Numbered from the stretch's first letter, positions 26,901-35,265 are shown. The stretch: 64,000 nt of DNA from Burkholderiaceae bacterium (GCA_913776825.1 CAJYPV010000026.1:62001-126000), one strand, 5' to 3'. The notes: a model not told the origin generated them from the sequence alone. Numbers and translations are program-made.

Positions 26901-27041
26901 GGTCGCCATCGCGCCCGCCGCCCGCAGTGCGGCGCTCGCCGACGTGATGACGCGCCGCGGTGAAGCGCTCATCGAGCGACCCACACCTGCCAGCCCAAGA
27001 GCGATGGCGGAACGTCGGAATCGGGGTGTGGCGAGGGGCAT
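23937..27041 (-). CDS. Large TonB-dependent outer-membrane receptor (Oar-like, with carboxypeptidase-type regulatory domain)
   Basis: A 1034-residue protein. After a signal peptide (RRSAIALGLAGVG, cleavage likely at QAQV), the N-terminal region (about 70-150) looks like a carboxypeptidase-regulatory beta domain (TLRGQVSLP, DGRYLLVGLAPGAYALR). A plug follows (GTTVSQKMIEALPQTTRNF, FIDGVGQKNN, VTKSGTNEWHGELYG). A long beta-barrel ends in VVNYKF, with the terminal Phe needed for barrel insertion. The Oar-like group is broad, and some members handle peptides or act in protein secretion. The start at 27041 has AGGAGA seven bases upstream; a longer reading to 27191 is rejected. It is monocistronic, so the substrate cannot be assigned. 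Confidence 0.88.
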   Translation of the reverse strand: MPLATPRFRRSAIALGLAGVGRSMSASPRRVITSASAALRAAGAMATVGTLVVAAVHQPVQAQVSTATLRGQVSLPAANSGTAGAASGAGWSLVAVNQANGTTYRARIQPDGRYLLVGLAPGAYALRLTNEAGTVVKTDQITLAVGEIASHDLAAATSADANAAEGETVVQLGTVTVAGSSIRQGVRDPQVGTTVSQKMIEALPQTTRNFLSAADLAPGVSFSSDASGVSRLQSGAQNSDHVNVFIDGVGQKNNILRGGLSGQDNSRGNPFPQSAIAQYKVLTQNYKAEFDQVSSAAITAVTKSGTNEWHGELYGDRTGTNWRAKNALEKEREAQGVSRPSSQKYEYGGSVGGPIVKDKLHVFFAYDGKRIEDSRQIAGQNFEKLPDVGIVPDLRARRGNQVDPFHEDLLFGKLDAQLNEEHRLTLTARLRRETDRIAEDRNLSLPGNDKERKNDETRIDLKHEWSRDDWLNEARIGYEDYEWNPASASTAAFVRYKVSTSDPQAIATSQDVILDGGSPDAQKRQQRGFFLSEELSYTGFDRHVIKGGVKMKDMRYDLSGTANAVDIVDVLIDRSTGLPYWDGANCLGSNVSNNGSSSDQCNIRRAVAPSVANFKNRQWGLYLQDDWSVTSRLELNLGLRWDYEDNMLNNRYATPADRVAALFAADVTRFGIAPVAGQTYAQSLAKGGIDITQYLSDGRSRQSYKNAFAPRIGFSYDVLGNRATVLFGGYGRSYDRTMANHALDELQKNQPANGEIWLIRNDLKMPYSDQFSIGLRQALSPTWNGEIALSRVEEKNQFAWFSGNRDPNGGFGTQSAVDPLWGGPNGFGQVVLGDAIGRSRTDSLFLKAERPYNEATGWTATLAYTYSDPKTSNREWTNDIFDWTYGRPGRGWNPSTLVDRHRVVGAFMTDKLLPWGMSFSAKATYASGFIRRLTNCVSGATSCVLQRGESPSYRQVDISLGKEFRYGAHRLGLRLDVLNLFGADNFNGFDDWVGSAPAAGQPANRLGGDNLNLDKPNSARGDNRAMRVVVNYKF

Positions 27042-27250
27042 GGGGAAGTCTCCTGTGATCATTGCTTGGCGAGGCGACAGCAATCGACGATCCAGGGGAC
27101 AGGGAACAGCTGGCGGACAAGCGGGGCTTCGGTCACGGGCAAGCGCGGCGCCCACGGGGTGTGAGGGTGTTGAATGCCGTTTCCCGCTCACGTTGTGAGG
27201 ATTCGCAACGGGGACGGCTTTGGCGGTTGGCTTGGGTGGCGTTTCGGACG

Positions 27251-27480
27251 ACCGAGCATCAGGGCACGAGCCAGAGGTCGCCCTCCGTCAGGCGTGTTCA
27301 CATTCCTCCGGGCGACCTCTGGCTCGTGCCCTGCGAGAGGGTGCATGCTGCGGTGGCAGGTCGGTGAACGACTCGGTGGTTCGAGTCGGGGAAGTCGGTC
27401 GACTCGGGGAGGAATGCGAAGCGCCTGACGAGACGAGGCGACCGGCTTCTCCGACTCCGCGTCTGCGGACCGAAGTGAGG
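27251..27480. repeat. Two-hairpin repeat element, copy 1
   Basis: Hairpin A: a perfect 24-bp stem (27260-27283 with 27310-27333) around a 26-base loop. Hairpin B: a 17-bp stem (27384-27400 with 27440-27456) with two positions that become G-U wobbles in RNA, around a 39-base loop. The same arrangement recurs 289-290 bp further on. Confidence 0.9.
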
Positions 27481-27539
27481 GGCGGTCGTTGAGGTCTGCG
27501 CAGTGACGCTTCGGAGAGGAGGCGTCCTTCATGCGGACC

Positions 27540-27770
27540 ACCGAGCGCCAGGGCACGAGCCAGAGGTCGCCCTCCGTCAGGCGTGTTCACATTCCTCCGG
27601 GCGACCTCTGGCTTGTGCCCTGCGAAAGGGTGGATGCTGCGGTGGCAGGAGGGTGGAACGGCTCGGTGGTTCGAGTCGGGGAAGCCGGTCGACTCGGGGA
27701 GGAATGCGGAGCGCCTGACGACACGAGGCGACCGGCTTCCCCGACTTCGCGTCTGCGCACCGAAGTGAAG
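27540..27770. repeat. Two-hairpin repeat element, copy 2
   Basis: Hairpin A: 24-bp stem (27549-27572 with 27599-27622) with one G-U wobble and a 26-base loop identical to copy 1. Hairpin B: a perfect 17-bp stem (27674-27690 with 27730-27746). Differences from copy 1 fall mostly outside the stems or keep pairing. The hairpin B edge is 31 bp downstream of the L,D-transpeptidase stop, so it may also serve as that gene's transcript end. Confidence 0.9.
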
Positions 27771-27777
27771 GGCGAAA

Positions 27778-28638
27778 TCAGGTTGCCTGACCGGCCTTGG
27801 CGCGCTTCATCTGCTCGGCGAAAACCGTCTCGACGGGCTTCTTCTCCGGCAGCACATAGACGATGCCGCCGCGCTTGCCGAGGATCGGCCACAACTGGTT
27901 TTCGAAGAACTTCACCGGCATGTTGATGCAGCCATAGCTGATCCGGTTGTCCTTGGGCGATGGCGTGGCCAAGCGCTCCAGGCGACGTTCCGCCGGATTG
28001 GTGACCCGCACGCGGTGCATCGACACCGCCGCGTCATAGTCCACCCACAGGACATCTTCATTCATCGCGTTCTTGCCCGGCTGGGCGACAAAGCGGCCCG
28101 CCGGCGTCGTGCGCTCGGACGGCTTCACTTCAGCGATGGGACGAAGACCGATGCCGGCGACGCTGTCATCGCCCGACGCATAACCCAGCAGCACCGGCGT
28201 GGCGCCGGCCAGCTTGCCGTCCGGGTAGAAGACGAAGACCTGCGCCTGACGCTTGTCCAGGATCGCAAACGGTCGTCCGCCGTGATCGAAGCCCGTCATC
28301 ACCCATTGGGCGAGCTGACGCGCTTGCGGAGAAGCTTGGGTCTTTCCGAAATCGGCCGTGCCGGTCCGCAGCACTGGTGCGGGGGCCTGGGCGACCGGTT
28401 GGACCGGTGGATGGGTGGAGGAGGAAGCGATGGGCGCAGGCGGCGCAGGCCGCATCTGCTTCATCACATAGGTGGCAACTGGCCAGGCCAGCAAGGCGGC
28501 CACCACACCCAATCCCAATCCCTGAAGGGCCCATCCCAGGCGTTCACGCAAGGGGCTGACCGGCGAAGCCGGGGTCTCCGGCGACACCGCCGAAGTCGAC
28601 GGATCGCCAGAGTCGTCACCTGGTGGCACGCGCATCAT
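27778..28638 (-). CDS. L,D-transpeptidase (YkuD domain), membrane-anchored
   Basis: A 286-residue periplasmic cell-wall enzyme. One N-terminal membrane anchor (about 36-58; GLGLGVVAALLAWPVATYVM) is followed by a Pro/Ala linker and a YkuD catalytic domain (about 120-265). The catalytic block HRVRV followed by NRISYGCINMP (Cys about 237) is intact. This family forms 3-3 peptidoglycan cross-links or attaches proteins to the wall. The GKLAGATPVLLG and TPAGRF segments are family-typical. Two adjacent ATGs make the start ambiguous by one codon. The gene upstream in the same direction encodes a small exported protein. Confidence 0.88.
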   Translation of the reverse strand: MMRVPPGDDSGDPSTSAVSPETPASPVSPLRERLGWALQGLGLGVVAALLAWPVATYVMKQMRPAPPAPIASSSTHPPVQPVAQAPAPVLRTGTADFGKTQASPQARQLAQWVMTGFDHGGRPFAILDKRQAQVFVFYPDGKLAGATPVLLGYASGDDSVAGIGLRPIAEVKPSERTTPAGRFVAQPGKNAMNEDVLWVDYDAAVSMHRVRVTNPAERRLERLATPSPKDNRISYGCINMPVKFFENQLWPILGKRGGIVYVLPEKKPVETVFAEQMKRAKAGQAT

Positions 28639-28686
28639 GAATGGGGCTCAAGGTGGGTTGGGGGAAGGGGGGCGCGACGAGGCCTA

Positions 28687-29058
28687 TCAGTTACGGTCGG
28701 CACGCGGCGCCGGAGCACCTGCGCTGGTCGGCTCGGTCGGCAGCGGATCCTGCTGGCTGGTCGGGTTCTGGTTCTGCCACTGATCGGCCGGCTGGGTCGA
28801 TTGGGTCGAACGAGTCGATTGGGATTCCGGCAGGGTTTGCGACTGCGGATTGGCGTTGTTGGCCGCCGGCGTCGTGGATTGCATCGTCTGCTCAGCCGGC
28901 GGCATTTGCTCGGTCGGCTGGGCCGGCTGCTGTTGCTGCATCGACTGGGCCTGGGTGGCGTCGGTGGCGTTCTCGACTTGCGCGTAAGCCATGCCCAGCA
29001 CGCTGGCGAAAGCGGTCAGGGCGACGGCACCGGTCACGAGTGATTTGGTGGCATTCAT
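28687..29058 (-). CDS. Small exported Gln/Pro/Thr-rich protein
   Basis: A 123-residue protein with a clear Sec signal peptide (SLVTGAVALTAFASVLGMAYA, cleavage after AYA). The mature part of about 100 residues is low-complexity and rich in Gln, Pro, Thr, Ser and Asn, so it is probably disordered. Ribosome site AAGGAGA precedes the ATG at 29058; an upstream in-frame ATG at 29100 is less likely. It lies 48 bp upstream of the L,D-transpeptidase gene on the same strand, suggesting a shared transcript and an envelope role. There is no recognised family. Confidence 0.7.
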   Translation of the reverse strand: MNATKSLVTGAVALTAFASVLGMAYAQVENATDATQAQSMQQQQPAQPTEQMPPAEQTMQSTTPAANNANPQSQTLPESQSTRSTQSTQPADQWQNQNPTSQQDPLPTEPTSAGAPAPRADRN

Positions 29059-29259
29059 GGGGTCTCTCCTTGATGGCTTGAAGGGCTGAGCCGATAGCAA
29101 GATCGGTTAGGGGTGACTGTGAACCCGACAGCGTTCCCCGGGCGTGAGGCGATGCCGCTAGCGCATGTAGGACAACCGGACATCGGTGTGCGGGTTGACC
29201 CGCACCCCCACCGGCCGCGTCCGCGCGCGATCTATCTTTCGCCTGACTGCGGTTTCACT

Positions 29260-30066
29260 CTAGACCGCAATCCCGCGTCGCGCCAGGAAAACCACCGCCG
29301 CCACCGCCGGAAGCAGCGCAATAAAGCCGAATTGCACATATCCCAGCGCGCCCAGGATCGCGCCCGCCCCGAACGCGGCGATCGGCCAGCCCAGCTTGCT
29401 CATGCGCTCGCGCACCGCAGCATCCCGATGCCCGAGCAGGTAATCGGTGAGTTCCAGGACCAGTTGGGTGACGTTGCCCGTCATCACGGTGTGCGGCGTC
29501 AGCTTGGCCAGCAACAACCGACCGGTGCCGTTCTGCAGCCCCATGGCCGCCGCGCCGAGCAATCCGGCGGCGATCGGCCACGGTGCGTCGGTGCCCTGGA
29601 TGGGCTGCCCCATCACGCCCGCGCCCATGAATCCCAGCAGCAGCACGGCTTGCACCGCCAGCAAGGGGCGCAGCGCAGGACGCCCCCGTCGCTCGCGCCA
29701 CAGCGCGATCACCCGGGAGGCCGCCACCGCCAGCACGAACGCCGGAAACGCCAGGAACTTCAACAACACGCCGTGCCCGGGCCGGATCAGCTCCGCGCCG
29801 ATCAACACGAAGTTGCCCGTCACATGCGCCGTGAACAGGCCGAACAGCGCCACAAACCCCAAGGTGTCGACATAGCCGGCGATGCCGGCCAGCAGCACCG
29901 CCGCACGGTTGCCGCCGATCGGCGTCGGACCGTTGTCCTTCAAGGTGCCCGACGTGGCGTCCTCCGCCGAGGGCGGCGGCATCCGGGCCGGTCCGGACCT
30001 GGGCGTCGGCGAGGAGGACACAGCAGGCGCGGGAGCGGCAGCAGGAGCGGAGGCATCTGTCGTCAT
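29260..30066 (-). CDS. DUF1275 (YoaK-like) membrane protein
   Basis: A predicted six-helix inner-membrane protein. Typical DUF1275 features are AGYVDTLGFVALFGLFTAHVTGNFVLIG near the first helix, GLQNGTGRLLLAKLTPHTVMTGNVTQ in the middle and VVFLARRG at the end. The function of this family is not established. The first 65 residues are an Ala/Pro/Ser-rich leader, so the start is uncertain: 30066 (used here) and 30120 are both possible, neither with a strong ribosome site. It is monocistronic and divergent from the oxalate/formate transporter gene. Confidence 0.85.
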   Translation of the reverse strand: MTTDASAPAAAPAPAVSSSPTPRSGPARMPPPSAEDATSGTLKDNGPTPIGGNRAAVLLAGIAGYVDTLGFVALFGLFTAHVTGNFVLIGAELIRPGHGVLLKFLAFPAFVLAVAASRVIALWRERRGRPALRPLLAVQAVLLLGFMGAGVMGQPIQGTDAPWPIAAGLLGAAAMGLQNGTGRLLLAKLTPHTVMTGNVTQLVLELTDYLLGHRDAAVRERMSKLGWPIAAFGAGAILGALGYVQFGFIALLPAVAAVVFLARRGIAV

Positions 30067-30602
30067 GGCAGCGGGGACCGTCGATCCACGATCGGTCGGC
30101 AAAGCGGAGGGACCGGCCATCCTGCGATGCGGCGACCCGCTTGTCCTGCCCCATCTGGGCCAACCTGGGCCGGGCTCGGCGCCCCAAACGATCGCCCATC
30201 GCCCGCCGGCCGGCCCCGCTGCAAAAGGTGTGAACGGTTGCTCAGCTGCACGGCGCTCCCCCTATCGCCCACATCCGACCGCTGGTCCTGCCTGACATAA
30301 CCAGACGGCGTTTTCGTGCGATAGATGTCCGAAAGAGGGGTGTTGTTGTGAGTGATTGTCAATGACTTGCGTCAATATCGCGGTAGTTGCGAGCGGACGT
30401 GCTCAATCTTTGCCGGATGTAACCGGTGAGCAAGTCCTCACGAGCGTCGCGGAGCCTCAGTTCACGCTGGTGGTTTCACGCATGCCGTGTCTGGAAACTG
30501 TCCGCAAGATCGCAAACATCCGGTGGCGGGAGGAGGGTCCTTGACCGCCGGGTGGCTTCATAAAGTGCCGCGTCGCGGCTCATTTTCTTTTCAGGAGAAC
30601 CC
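30067..30602. other. Long divergent regulatory gap before the oxalate/formate module
   Basis: About 480-535 bp without a supported gene. Two direct copies of GTCAAT at 30358-30363 and 30371-30376 (13 bp apart) sit in an AT-richer pocket and could be an activator site. A strong AGGAGA precedes the transporter ATG. I cannot pinpoint a promoter. Confidence 0.35.
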
Positions 30603-32276
30603 ATGTCTACAGTGCTGAACGACCCGTCGGCGGCCGCCTCCGGCGGATCGAGCTGGCTGGCCAAGGAGCGCACCATCGCCGCTCCCGGCTTCAACCGCTG
30701 GCTGGTGCCGCCCAGTGCGCTCGCCATCCATCTGTGCATCGGCATGGCTTACGGCTTCTCGGTGTTCTGGCTGCCGCTGTCCAAGATGCTGCAGACCGCC
30801 GGCACCGGTGCTGCCTGCGGCAAGGACGTCGGCTTCTTTGCCCAGCTGTTCACCACCGCGTGCGACTGGAACGTCGCCACGCTGGGCTGGATGTACACCC
30901 TGTTCTTCGTGTTCCTCGGTTGCTCGGCCGCCATCTGGGGCGGTTGGCTGGAACGCGCCGGCCCCCGCAAGGCGGGTCTGGTGAGCGCCGTGTGCTGGTG
31001 CGGCGGCATGCTGCTGTCGGCGCTGGGCATTCATACCCATCAGTTCTGGATGATGATCCTGGGCTCGGGCGTGATCGGCGGCATCGGCCTGGGGTTGGGC
31101 TACATCTCGCCCGTCTCGACGCTGATCAAGTGGTTCCCGGACCGTCGTGGCATGGCCACCGGCATGGCGATCATGGGCTTCGGCGGCGGCGCGATGATCG
31201 GCTCGCCGCTGGCGGTGGAGCTGATGAAGCACTTCGCCACCCCGACCGACGCCGGCGTGATGCAGACCTTCGTCGTGATGGCGCTGGTGTACTTCGTGTT
31301 CATGGTCGCCGGTGCGATGGGCTACCGCGTGCCGCCGACCGGCTGGAAGCCGGAAGGCTGGACGCCGCCGGTCGCCCAAGCCAGCAACACCATGATCACG
31401 CAGCGCCACGTGCACGTGAAGAAGGTCTGGGGCATCCCCCAGTTCTGGCTGGTGTGGATCGTGTTGTGCATGAACGTGTCCGCCGGCATCGGCGTGATCG
31501 GCATGGCCAGCCCGATGCTGCAGGAAATCTTCGGCGGCAAGCTGATCGGCCTGGAACTGCCGTTCAGTGAGCTGGACAAGGGCCAGCTGGCCGCCATCGC
31601 CGCCATCGCCGGTGGCTTCACCGCGCTGCTGAGCCTGTTCAACATCGGTGGCCGCTTCGTCTGGGCCTCGCTGTCCGACAAGCTGGGCCGCAAGCTGACC
31701 TACACCGTGTTCTTCGTGCTGGGCGGCCTGCTGTATGCCAGCCTGCCGAGCAGTGCCGCTGCCGGCCACAAGCTGGCCTTCGTTGCCGCGGTGTGCGTGA
31801 TCCTGTCGATGTACGGCGGCGGCTTCGCCACCGTGCCGGCCTACCTGGGCGACCTGTTCGGCACCCAGATGGTGGGCGCGATCCACGGCCGTCTGCTGAC
31901 CGCCTGGGCCACCGCCGGCATCCTGGGCCCCATCGTCGTGAACTACATGCGCGACTACCAGCTGGGCCTGGGCATCCCCAAGGACCAGGTCTACAACCAG
32001 ACCATGTACATCCTGGTGGGCCTGCTGGTGATCGGCCTGATCGCCAACCTGATGATCCGCCCGGTGGCCGACAAGCACTTCATGACCGACGCCGAACTGG
32101 CCATCGAGAAGAAGCTGGCCAGCGAGAAGGCGGCCGCCAATGAAGTGGGCAGCGGCCCGGGCGCCGGCAAGGCCACCCCGGTGGCGCTGGTGGCGCTGGC
32201 CTGGGCGGCGGTGAGCATCCCTCTGGCCTGGGGGATTTACCGCACCCTGCTGAGCGCGGCGAAGTTCTTCAGCTGA
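30603..32276 (+). CDS. Oxalate/formate antiporter-family MFS transporter (OFA family)
   Basis: A 557-residue inner-membrane transporter of the major facilitator superfamily. The OFA subgroup is shown by IHLCIGMAYGFSVFWLPLSK in TM1, the TM3-4 block ending ERAGPRKAGL and GLGLGYISPVSTLIKWFPDRRGMATGMAIMG. GGRFVWASLSDKLGRK and SMYGGGFATVPAYLGDLFG follow. It carries an internal cytosolic loop (about 230-275) and a C-terminal extra hydrophobic helix (VALVALAWAAVSIPLAWGIY). OFA proteins exchange oxalate for formate or move related carboxylates. Placement directly upstream of an FdhF-type enzyme and FdhD supports formate or oxalate as substrate. Confidence 0.88.
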   Translation: MSTVLNDPSAAASGGSSWLAKERTIAAPGFNRWLVPPSALAIHLCIGMAYGFSVFWLPLSKMLQTAGTGAACGKDVGFFAQLFTTACDWNVATLGWMYTLFFVFLGCSAAIWGGWLERAGPRKAGLVSAVCWCGGMLLSALGIHTHQFWMMILGSGVIGGIGLGLGYISPVSTLIKWFPDRRGMATGMAIMGFGGGAMIGSPLAVELMKHFATPTDAGVMQTFVVMALVYFVFMVAGAMGYRVPPTGWKPEGWTPPVAQASNTMITQRHVHVKKVWGIPQFWLVWIVLCMNVSAGIGVIGMASPMLQEIFGGKLIGLELPFSELDKGQLAAIAAIAGGFTALLSLFNIGGRFVWASLSDKLGRKLTYTVFFVLGGLLYASLPSSAAAGHKLAFVAAVCVILSMYGGGFATVPAYLGDLFGTQMVGAIHGRLLTAWATAGILGPIVVNYMRDYQLGLGIPKDQVYNQTMYILVGLLVIGLIANLMIRPVADKHFMTDAELAIEKKLASEKAAANEVGSGPGAGKATPVALVALAWAAVSIPLAWGIYRTLLSAAKFFS

Positions 32277-32344
32277 TACTGCCGATCGTCCGGCGCGCCG
32301 GTGGCACCGAGCCTGTCTCGACCGCCACCGCCGCGCCCGGCCAG

Positions 32345-32411
32345 GGACCGGCCTTCGGGTCGGTCCGCTACCCCCTCGGGGGGTGTTGAACGGGCCTGCG
32401 AGGGCCCGTTC
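32345..32411 (+). promoter_or_regulatory. Three consecutive hairpins in the leader of the fdhF-like gene
   Basis: Stem 1: GGACCG 32345-32350 with CGGTCC 32361-32366. Stem 2: ACCCCC 32370-32375 with GGGGGT 32379-32384. Stem 3: GAACGGGC 32388-32395 with GCCCGTTC 32404-32411. They fill the gap between the transporter and the molybdoenzyme gene. There is no T-tract, so attenuation, mRNA processing or stabilisation is more likely than simple termination. Confidence 0.55.
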
Positions 32412-32431
32412 GAACTGGGGGTAACTCTCAC

Positions 32432-34798
32432 ATGACCGAACAAAAGATCCACTTCTACAAGGGCCCCGCCGGCGGTTGGGGCGCGCTCAAGAGCGTCGCC
32501 AAGCATCTGCAGCAGCAGGGCATCGCGGTGAAGGGCGCCAAGACGCTGCTGTCGGCCAACCAGGCGGACGGCTTCGACTGCCCCGGCTGCGCCTGGCCGG
32601 ATCGCGACCACCGCTCCACCTTCGAGTTCTGCGAGAACGGCGCCAAGGCCGTGGCCGCCGAGGCGACCGCGCATCGCGCCACGCCCGAGGTGCTGGCCGC
32701 CCACACGGTGAGCTGGCTGGCGGAACAGTCGGACTTCTATCTCGAGAACCTCGGCCGCATCACCGAGCCGCTGGTCTACAACGCCAGCACCGATCGCTAC
32801 CAGCCGATCGCCTGGGATGCCGCCTTCGAGCTGATCGCCGCCAAGCTGAATGCGCTGGCGACGCCGGACGAAGCGATCTTCTACACCTCCGGACGCGCCA
32901 GCAATGAGGCCGCGTTCCTCTACCAGCTGTTCGTGCGCGAGTTCGGCACCAACAACTTCCCCGACTGCTCCAACATGTGCCACGAGCCGAGTGGACAGGG
33001 CCTCAAGCCCACCATCGGCATCGGCAAGGGCACGGTCACGCTGCATGACTTCGAGCAGGCGGATGCGATCTTCGTGTTCGGCCAGAACCCCGGCACCAAC
33101 CATCCCCGCATGCTGGGCGAGCTGCGCGAGGCCTCCAAGCGCGGCGCCCGCATCGTCAGCTTCAACCCGCTGCGCGAGCGCGGCCTGGAGCGCTTCGCCG
33201 ATCCGCAGAACAAGCTGGAAATGGCGACGCTCGGCAGCACGCCGATCTCCACCCATTACTTCCAGGTCCGCATCGGCGGCGACATGGCCGTGATGAAGGC
33301 GCTGTGCAAGCGGGTGCTGGAGCTGGACGACGCTGCCGTCGCCGCCGGCCAGCCGCGCGTGCTGGACGTGGCCTTCATCGCCGAGCACACCGCCGGCTTC
33401 GAGGACTTCGCCGCCACCATCCGCGCCGAATCCTGGGACGCGCTGGAGACCGAATCCGGACTGTCGCGCGAGCAGCTCTTCGCCGCCGGCGATCTGTATG
33501 CGCAGGCCAAGAGCGTCATCATCTGCTGGGGCATGGGCATCACCCAGCATCAGCATTCGGTGCCGACCATCCAGCACATCGCCGCCCTGCTGATGCTGCG
33601 CGGCAACCTGGGCCGACCCGGCGCGGGCGCCTGCCCGGTGCGCGGCCATTCCAACGTGCAGGGCGACCGCACGATGGGCATCTATGAGAAGCCCGCGCCG
33701 GCCTTCCTCGACCGCCTCGGCCAGGTCTTCGGTTTCGAGCCGCCGCGCGCGCATGGCTACGGCACCGTCGAAGCCATCCAGGCGATGCTGGACGGCAAGG
33801 GCAAGGTGTTCTTCGCGCTGGGCGGGAATTTCGCCTCGGCCACGCCGGACACCGTCGCCACCTGGAAGGCACTGCAGACGGCCGAGCTGACGGTGCATGT
33901 CACCACCAAGTTCAACCGCAGCCATGTCATCCACGGCAAGGAAGCGCTGGTCCTGCCCTGCCTGGGCCGCACCGAGATCGACATGCAGGCCACCGGCCCG
34001 CAGGGCGTGACGGTGGAGGACTCGATGAGCATGGTCCACCTGTCCAGCGGCATGAACGCGCCGGCCTCGGAGCATCTGCTGTCGGAGCCGGCCATCGTGG
34101 CTCGCCTGGCGGCCGCCACGCTCAAGCACAGCAAGACGCCGTGGCTGTGGCTGGTGGAGGACTACGCCCGCATCCGCGACAAGATCGAAGAGGTCTTCGA
34201 CGACTTCAAGGGCTTCAACGAGAAGATCAAGCAGCCCGGCGGCTTCCGCCTGCGCAACACCGCTTCCGAGCGGGTGTGGGCCACGCCGACCGGCAAGGCC
34301 AACTTCATCGCGCACCGCCTGCCGACCGACACGCCGTTCCACCTTGCCCAGGAACGCGCCCGCGAGCACAAGACCGTCGTCTTCAACCTGGCCACCGTGC
34401 GCTCGCACGACCAGTACAACACGACGATCTATGGCATGGATGACCGCTATCGCGGCGTCTGGGGCCATCGCCGCGTGGTGTTCATCCATCGCGAGGACCT
34501 GAAGGCGATCGGCATGAAGGCCGGCCAGTGGGTCGACATCACCAGCGTCTACAGCGACGGTGACACCCGTCAGGCCGAGAAGTTCGTGCTGATCGAGTAC
34601 GACATCCCGCGCGGCTGCCTGGCCAGCTACTTCCCGGAGACCAATGCGTTGGTGCCGCTGTCCAGCGTCGCCATCGGCGCCGGCACGCCGACGTCGAAGT
34701 CGATCCCGGTGGTGCTGACCCTGCGCCCGCAGGATGAGCCGCTGCCGCAGGACCAGGCCCGCGCCGTGGCGGACGCGGACGCGACCGCCTCCGCCTGA
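32432..34798 (+). CDS. FdhF/YdeP-family molybdopterin oxidoreductase (formate-dehydrogenase-like)
   Basis: A 788-residue molybdenum bis-MGD enzyme of the YdeP-like branch. The N-terminal GFDCPGCAWPD motif (about 48-58) replaces the usual four-cysteine FeS binding site. FYTSGRASNEAAFLYQLFVR, NMCHEPSG (Mo-proximal region), GQNPGTNHPRM and GRPGAGACPVRGHSNVQGDRT follow. The C-terminal MGD-binding domain has SHDQYNTTIYGMDDRYRG. Family members are cytosolic and poorly characterised; formate oxidation is the usual annotation. FdhD encoded downstream would sulfurate its cofactor, and the upstream transporter could supply formate. The TGA is followed after two bases by the next gene's GTG. Confidence 0.9.
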   Translation: MTEQKIHFYKGPAGGWGALKSVAKHLQQQGIAVKGAKTLLSANQADGFDCPGCAWPDRDHRSTFEFCENGAKAVAAEATAHRATPEVLAAHTVSWLAEQSDFYLENLGRITEPLVYNASTDRYQPIAWDAAFELIAAKLNALATPDEAIFYTSGRASNEAAFLYQLFVREFGTNNFPDCSNMCHEPSGQGLKPTIGIGKGTVTLHDFEQADAIFVFGQNPGTNHPRMLGELREASKRGARIVSFNPLRERGLERFADPQNKLEMATLGSTPISTHYFQVRIGGDMAVMKALCKRVLELDDAAVAAGQPRVLDVAFIAEHTAGFEDFAATIRAESWDALETESGLSREQLFAAGDLYAQAKSVIICWGMGITQHQHSVPTIQHIAALLMLRGNLGRPGAGACPVRGHSNVQGDRTMGIYEKPAPAFLDRLGQVFGFEPPRAHGYGTVEAIQAMLDGKGKVFFALGGNFASATPDTVATWKALQTAELTVHVTTKFNRSHVIHGKEALVLPCLGRTEIDMQATGPQGVTVEDSMSMVHLSSGMNAPASEHLLSEPAIVARLAAATLKHSKTPWLWLVEDYARIRDKIEEVFDDFKGFNEKIKQPGGFRLRNTASERVWATPTGKANFIAHRLPTDTPFHLAQERAREHKTVVFNLATVRSHDQYNTTIYGMDDRYRGVWGHRRVVFIHREDLKAIGMKAGQWVDITSVYSDGDTRQAEKFVLIEYDIPRGCLASYFPETNALVPLSSVAIGAGTPTSKSIPVVLTLRPQDEPLPQDQARAVADADATASA

Positions 34799-34800
34799 GG

Positions 34801-35265
34801 GTGAGCGAGCGCGTCGTGGCCGCCGGACTGCCATCGCCCGATGCGGCGCTTGAACCGCGCCCGTCCGACGGGCGTGGCGAGAGCGCTGCCGGCCATGATG
34901 ACGGCGGAAACCGCGAGGCCGCGCCCATCGGCGAAACCGATGCCGACCTCGATGCCGACCTCGATGGCGACGACGCGATCGAATCCCAGGCACGCGCCGC
35001 CCTGCAGGCCCTGGCGGAGCTGGACGGTGGCAAGGGCGTGTCCCTGCCTCGGCTGGCCAAGCGCACCGGCTTGCGGGTCAGCGTGCTGCTGCGGCTCTAC
35101 ACCTTGATGAGCGATGCCCGGGTCGGGGACCAGGTCGGTCCCGGCTGGGTGCAGCTCAAGGTGGACGAAGATGGCGGCCGATGGCTCGCTCGCCTGACTC
35201 CGGCCGGCCGCGGCGAACCCGACGCCGCCCCGGCCGCTTCCATTGACCCTGTCACGCACCCATGA
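34801..35265 (+). CDS. Small winged-helix-like protein between fdhF-like gene and fdhD
   Basis: A 154-residue protein starting with GTG two bases after the upstream stop and ending in an ATGA overlap with fdhD, so it is translated as part of this operon. The N-terminal 60 residues are acidic and low-complexity, with a repeated ADLDADLDGDD stretch. The next part (about 65-110; ALAELDGGKGVSLPRLAKRTGLRVSVLLRLYTLM) looks like a DNA-binding or helix-turn-helix domain, followed by a short beta wing. It may be a regulator or an accessory factor for the molybdoenzyme. No precise family is recognised. Confidence 0.7.
   Translation: MSERVVAAGLPSPDAALEPRPSDGRGESAAGHDDGGNREAAPIGETDADLDADLDGDDAIESQARAALQALAELDGGKGVSLPRLAKRTGLRVSVLLRLYTLMSDARVGDQVGPGWVQLKVDEDGGRWLARLTPAGRGEPDAAPAASIDPVTHP

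Larger units (their letters stand above)
27042..27777. other. Gene-free stretch dominated by a duplicated hairpin element
   Basis: About 735 bp upstream of the TonB-dependent receptor gene and downstream of the L,D-transpeptidase gene. The first 200 bp should contain the receptor promoter, but none is clear. The remainder is two copies of a two-hairpin element described separately. Short frames here read like low-complexity Arg/Ser/Pro peptides and are not genes. Confidence 0.7.

Noticed and set aside
25653..26963. Plus-strand frame opposite the TonB-dependent receptor
   Set aside because: The receptor on the minus strand has a signal peptide, plug motifs and a C-terminal Phe; the opposite frame has none of these.
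27251..27770. Insertion sequence or transposon ends
   Set aside because: No transposase gene, no flanking target duplication visible, and the palindromes are internal hairpins rather than terminal repeats of a longer element.
30351..30380. FNR/CRP-type site upstream of the oxalate/formate transporter gene
   Set aside because: Only direct GTCAAT repeats 13 bp apart are present; the inverted TTGAT-N4-ATCAA symmetry is missing.
32345..32411. Molybdenum-cofactor riboswitch before the fdhF-like gene
   Set aside because: The three hairpins occur in series, without the multi-stem core or conserved loops of that riboswitch, and the region is too short.
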